Assembly (NCBI GenBank): GCA_033239525.1
Contig: BSYO01000034.1
Span: 4,030,001-4,094,000 of the forward strand
Length of the DNA: 64,000 bases
Source of the DNA: Nepenthes gracilis
Lineage: Eukaryota > Streptophyta > Magnoliopsida > Caryophyllales > Nepenthaceae
Reading direction: 5' to 3'
Below, piece by piece: positions 59,516 through 64,000 of this stretch. The position numbers and the translations under genes are program-made. How positions within the stretch are numbered: the stretch's first letter is position 1; every line of letters begins with the position of its first letter. Below the pieces are notes generated by a model that saw only the letters and a list, made by a program, of their open reading frames with translations, did not search any database and was not told where the DNA came from.

Positions 59516-62500
59516 TTGTCCCCTCCTTTTAGAAATTTTGTCCTCGAAATTTACGTACATCAATCCTTGAACAGAATAAGAACAATTCTTTCAAACTTTA
59601 CCTCGGTCAAAAGAATCCTCCAAAAATCTAATTCATCAACACCTGATCTTTCTATCCCAATAACGGAATCAAAATCCTAACATAAAATAGCTTCTCGAAA
59701 TCAACAACAATTCACACTTGATCACATGCCTATAATCGACCCATATTTCTCTCAACATACATACACAAAACACATCATCACGATCTGCCAAACTCGGGAC
59801 AACGCTAATCTGCTGGCCACTTCTCCAATTCATTGCAAAACCTCAAAAGTTGCATCGAACCTCAACCTCAATCCATCACTTGTCCTCGAAACTTGAAATT
59901 CTTTTCTTCAAGATGCTTTCAGAAACATCTAACCACTCTTCTCGATCATCCACTCAAGCTACAAATCTGATCTCATGCTTGGATTCTCAAATCAATTCTT
60001 GTAACTGATAGCTATGAATCCACAAGCTTCCACTGCGCAACTCTGATTAATCATCTACTTCCAATCGCAATCAAAGGCTTCAAAATTAGAATATCGTGCA
60101 ATTTTCTCATCTTGATAATGTGTTAACGGCCAAACTCGAGAATGACTTTCTAATCAGCAAGCAAAGATCCAACTTCATCAACTTATCCATCATCATCCAA
60201 GATGCCACCAAATTTCTCGCTGTCCAACGCAGACCAAAACAAAATCAAGGCTTCTTCTGATTTCTTCCTTCAAGCACGGTAGACGATGATCAACTCGCCA
60301 CTCCGGCGATAGAGCATCTTCGAGGTTCCTTATAAACTTAGACCACCGCAACTCCACTACAAAATTGCTGACAACCTTGATCGCTCCGCGAGCTTTGATC
60401 CATCCACCGAGACTCACCTGATCACGCCCACCTTCATGACCACCAAGAAAAGGAACTTCACTTCCGATCTTCACAAAAGCTTCTTCCGCAGAAAGAACTT
60501 CTGCCGCAGCCCACTCTTGGCAAAGCGTATTCACCGATAACTCCACAGCTTCTCCGCCAAAATGAAGACAAGACATTGACAAAGACAAACTCTTAACGTA
60601 ACTCCGATCTCAACAACATATGCATAGGCTGAGAATAGATCCACCTACCTACTCCTTCGTCAACAAAATCTCCTTCTACTCCGTGAGATTTCAGACCGAT
60701 CCAATAAAAGCCACCACTTTTCCAAAATCATAGGACTCACAAAACCTCCACATAATCAACGTCCTCAAACCGGATTTCAAATCAGATTCTCTACCTAAGA
60801 ATCCAAATCAAATCTTACCACTGAGGGCTACAGACCCACATGCTTCTGCTGCACTATTCGGATTGATCACCTGACTACGAATTATCGCTATAACAAATTT
60901 CGATTAGGAGTTCAATTTCTCATACAAGCCTACCTCGAACTTCGGCACGATGTCTGATCACAATCGAAACCTCAAAACTGAAATATCCTACATCCTCATT
61001 ATCTCATTAGCATACCGATGAGCCAACTTTCCATCCAAATACATCACTCAAATTGGCAATAAATTGGCCAACCTCAATAAACCCAATCCGCAATTACCCA
61101 ATCAAGGCCCATATTTCTAACCTTGCAATCTCAAAGCAAAAATTCATGGAGGCTACTCATACTCCACTTTCTTATGAACATATGGCACATCAAATCAAGG
61201 TTTTCACCCAAAACATCACCAATAATAGCCCTTAAAGCGATCCACCGCTTTACGTTGCCCTGATGATTAACTCTTTTTTCCGAAATAATTTCCTCAAACC
61301 TCTATGATTCAATTGAACCACAACTATCTCCATACAAATAACATTTCTAAATCCTCAAAAGAAAGACCTCAACTGTTAACTCCAATCCATAAGTAGAATA
61401 ACCTTGATCATAGACTTTCAACAGCCGCAACCCATAGGTCACTACTACTCAAATAAGTTGCATCAGAATACAACCCCAAATCTTTCTCAGAAGCATCACA
61501 ACCTACGACATATTTAACTAGATCTATCCGGGATCGACCAAATTGACATTGTCGGTAATCTGTCATTCATTTCTAGAAAGCTCTCATTACAATTACTATT
61601 CCAACGAACACTGATAGCTACTAAGCCCAATGTCCCACGGACGCCACGATTCTCAAGGAATCATCATCAAATCGCTTAACAGATTTAAGCAGACTCAAGA
61701 AATCACGCGACCTTCGCAACAAACGATGGCATTTCCTAACCTTGTCACCGCTTCAATCTTTTGCAATTTCACAACATGCCATCAAGAAACAACATGCCCA
61801 AACAATACTACTTCCAACCAAACTCACATCTCCTCAATTGGGCAAACCACAAACTACCCTTTACAACTATGATACCAAAACGGACCCCATGCCCCACAAA
61901 TTCTCTCAAATAAATAAAAACATCATTAATGAATCCATCACAAATAGACTCAAATATGGCCAAAAGATCCAATTTAAAAGATCTATAAAAGATGCCAACA
62001 CAATCACAAACCCAAAGTACCACGGAAGCTCACAACGGCCGCACCTTTACCTTGAAGGCAACCTCAGGTATATTCTCCCGATATCCTTAATTGACAATAC
62101 TCCAAGTACATATCGATTTAGAAAACATCGAGTACTAGCCATTGATCAAACAAATCACCTACCAATTCCTGACATTCGCTTATCAAATAATTCCCAAAAG
62201 AATTAAATTTCAATAATTTATAGATAACCTCATAGATTCATCATGCTTATCCCCAAAGCGTTTAACACCCCATGGCAAGGCACTCGACCAATGCCTCATT
62301 GACCCTATACAAGGTCCTCGAAAATCAATGTCACTCCTGACACAACCTCAGCAACAACCTCAACAACCGACTAAAAGACAATTCAGGCTTATCTTCTCAT
62401 CTAAGAAACAGCCTCGAATTATCATACAACCGGAGAACCTTTTATGACCACATAACGACTCCCAGATGTGGATACATATGCCAAATAAACTCAGCACACA

Positions 62501-62589
62501 TTTTCATCAATTAACTTACAGGCACAAAGATATCGATTTCATCACCTCTCAATCAACTCTTCCTCACATTCAAAATTCACAACCTAAAT
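59516..62589 (-). mobile_element. Gypsy interior, decayed, no intact ORF
   Basis: The first 780 bases align with 15450-16368. The frame 60588-60193 (131 aa, minus) has no recognised domain. The rest has short frames only. Traces near 62420-62480 (minus: FIWHMYPHLGVVMWS) resemble those near 39300 of the nested element. RT and integrase are not recognisable. Confidence 0.5.
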
Positions 62590-62705
62590 TGTAAATCAAA
62601 ATATTCTTACCGAAATCATTTACATTAATGTGGTGACTTGCCAACCAAATCGCCCCCAATATCACATTAAAGTCTGGTTCATCAAATAAAATTAGATCAA
62701 CCAAT
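62590..62705 (-). pseudogene. Gypsy protease trace
   Basis: The minus strand reads LILFDEPDFNVILGAIWLASHHINVN, then GKNILIYN. This matches the RVP_2 block L-xxFDVILGMDWLxxxxAxVDCxxKxVxF, with MD changed to AI. The catalytic Asp region upstream is not recognisable. Confidence 0.65.
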
Positions 62706-62847
62706 CATTGACATTTACAAATCCAGATCGACATCGGAGTCTACAACTTAATGTATCAAAGGTTTACCCATCAGAGTAAACTTTATCAAAGCTCGCCTAA
62801 AATCGAGAAACATACAATATTTACACACAACTCTCAAAGGCCACGTA

Positions 62848-63060
62848 TCATTTTCGCCCTTCACCAACTAAATTCATCTTCCTTACTATCCCGAATGCCA
62901 AACAGAGAATGACTCCCAAAAATTGCTTCCACAAAAACATCATCTCAAGAAGTGGAATACGGTATCGAGAAGCCCACCACTGGCTTGCCTCACTCTCCAA
63001 CTTATGGGTAATAGACCAAACTTCATTTGAACTGCCAGAAACCTCGAACACCTCCTCCAC
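62848..63060 (-). pseudogene. Gypsy Gag trace
   Basis: A frame of 70 codons with THKLESEASQWWAS and FLWKQFLGVI, corresponding to the Retrotrans_gag wording YKLEGEAxxWWxS ... xTWxxFxxxF. It lies about 340 bases after the PBS, as expected for gag. No zinc knuckle is visible. Confidence 0.6.
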
Positions 63061-63391
63061 TTTCTGAAGTTCAATTCAAGCATTAATTGAGATTAAACAT
63101 CCCAAAATTTTTTCAAATCGGCTCACATCCAATCATTCGAAGGACTCTCCATCTTGCCTACAACAAACCATCCTTCACAAAGCAACCAAATGTTCATCTA
63201 GCGGCTGAACAGCAACACTCAAAACATCGCTCGCGTGACTCAACACAACCAATTAATCAACTTTTCGAGTCGAATTCAAACATTTACGACCCAAACTTCC
63301 ATTCTTTTCCATAAGCTACACTTATCACACCAAATATTTAATCAATTTCTTGCCCAAGATGACCCAAAATCACATCTCCATTCGACCTTTT

Positions 63392-63402
63392 CTCTGATAC
63401 CA
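63392..63402 (-). other. Primer binding site of the right-end gypsy element
   Basis: A perfect TGGTATCAGAG on the minus strand, four bases after the LTR end at 63407 (TGTCACGG in plus view). Confidence 0.85.
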
Positions 63403-63406
63403 CCAC

Positions 63407-64000
63407 TGTCACGGCCCGGGAACACAATATTCGCAGGTCAAAATAAAATCATTAATATATTTCCATCAACCAAAATATAACCCAACCCGAGTGTGACAAT
63501 CATACACAAGTAGGACCCAATATAAATAAAACCCGACAGATCTCTACCTGGACAAGAATCCCATAAACATAATACACGCACTAACCATGATCGCAAGGGA
63601 GTGTATCCACATTTACAACAACTCATCCACATAATACTATAACTTCAATATTTTACATACAATGATCAAGGCCATCATCCGGCCATAAACAATAACCATA
63701 ACATATCCTCGAGACCAGAAATATACCAAATATAACATCTCCACTCGCTAAAAGGGAATATCTCGAGCCCGATCACGTCCGAGCTCCCCGCAAGCGTATC
63801 CATGCCACTAGGCTGAAGGGATAAAACATGAAAACGTGAGCCTACGGCTCAGCAAGTATCAAGAATCGTGATAAAACGGCATATTAATCAAGGTGCATAT
63901 CGCATAGCAAACCACGTAAAACAAGACACCATGTCCGTGAAACTCAAAATCGAGGAGATATCTCGTACTAAATCGTCCCGCAGATAACTCGCTCCTCCGG
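63407..64000 (-). repeat. 5' LTR of the right-end gypsy element (partial)
   Basis: The terminal 594 bases of the LTR, collinear with 57051-57640. The window ends inside it. The open frame 63438-63632 matches the antiparallel reading of the other LTR and is not a gene. Confidence 0.82.

Larger units (their letters stand above)
57051..64000 (-). mobile_element. Gypsy element with 2.5-kb LTRs, continuing past the window
   Basis: The 3' LTR (57051-59515), a decayed interior (59516-63406) with polypurine tract, protease and gag traces and PBS, and the first 594 bases of the 5' LTR (from 63407). The LTRs match closely where both are present (acccgagtgtgacaatcatacacaag at 57128 and 63485). The interior of 3.9 kb is too short for a full gag-pol. 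It belongs to the same superfamily as the elements at 5-7.6 kb and 9.6-16.4 kb. Confidence 0.82.

Noticed and set aside
60193..60588. 131-codon minus-strand frame in the gypsy interior
   Set aside because: No gag, protease, RT, RNase H or integrase motif, and the homologous stretch at 15.5-16.4 kb does not keep the frame.

Overview
The window is nuclear DNA of a flowering plant. It is AT-rich, holds one intron-containing host gene, and is otherwise mostly LTR retrotransposons inserted into one another, plus one LINE remnant. There are no bacterial-type genes, operons, CRISPR arrays or recognisable tRNA/rRNA genes. The species cannot be named from the sequence. A run of exactly 100 N (3477-3576) marks a scaffold gap.

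The only convincing host gene is OMA1 (minus strand, CDS 22905-27137). It is a mitochondrial inner-membrane zinc metalloprotease of family M48 with three exons (26208-27137, 25789-25937, 22905-23154) that join into a complete 442-residue protein. The HEXXH zinc site is split exactly by intron 1. Intron 2 (2.6 kb) contains old duplicated segments.

Left part (1-22 kb): a frameshifted plant-transposon-domain ORF (396-1090); three copies of one Ty1/copia LTR family (about 1113-2029 plus, 8956-9605 minus, about 16495-17451 plus) and a decayed copia gag (7.7-8.9 kb, minus); a minus-strand Ty3/gypsy element with LTR, PBS, gag and protease cut by the gap (3577-7647); a related long gypsy LTR (9606-15449) that itself contains a solo LTR (11468-13988) with matching 5-bp flanks; and a heavily decayed plus-strand gypsy gag-pol (17.6-21.8 kb) interrupted by a GC-richer block of about 490 bp.

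Middle (29.5-50.7 kb): a minus-strand gypsy element of the Tat type, with LTRs at 29530-30470 and 49814-50739. It has gag, protease, RT, RNase H and integrase remnants, a 74-bp tandem repeat, and a plus-strand antisense ORF with its own TATA/G-box promoter-like region. A younger minus-strand gypsy-type element (34309-43851) with LTRs of about 3.2 kb is inserted in it, flanked by a perfect 5-bp duplication CAGTG.

Right part (50.7-64 kb): AT-rich spacer, a GC-rich LTR-like block (51.9-52.9 kb) related to one at 27.6-28.5 kb, a LINE ORF1 remnant (53.7-55.1 kb, minus), AT-rich diverged tandem repeats, and a minus-strand gypsy element with 2.5-kb LTRs and a short decayed interior (57051 to beyond the window end). 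This last element belongs to the same superfamily as the elements at 5-7.6 kb and 9.6-16.4 kb.

I found no convincing new multi-gene system. The most useful leads are the Tat antisense ORF with promoter-like upstream sequence and adjacent 74-bp satellite-like array, the peculiar motif arrays and indel pattern in the 3.2-kb LTR pair, and the foreign-looking block inside the decayed integrase.
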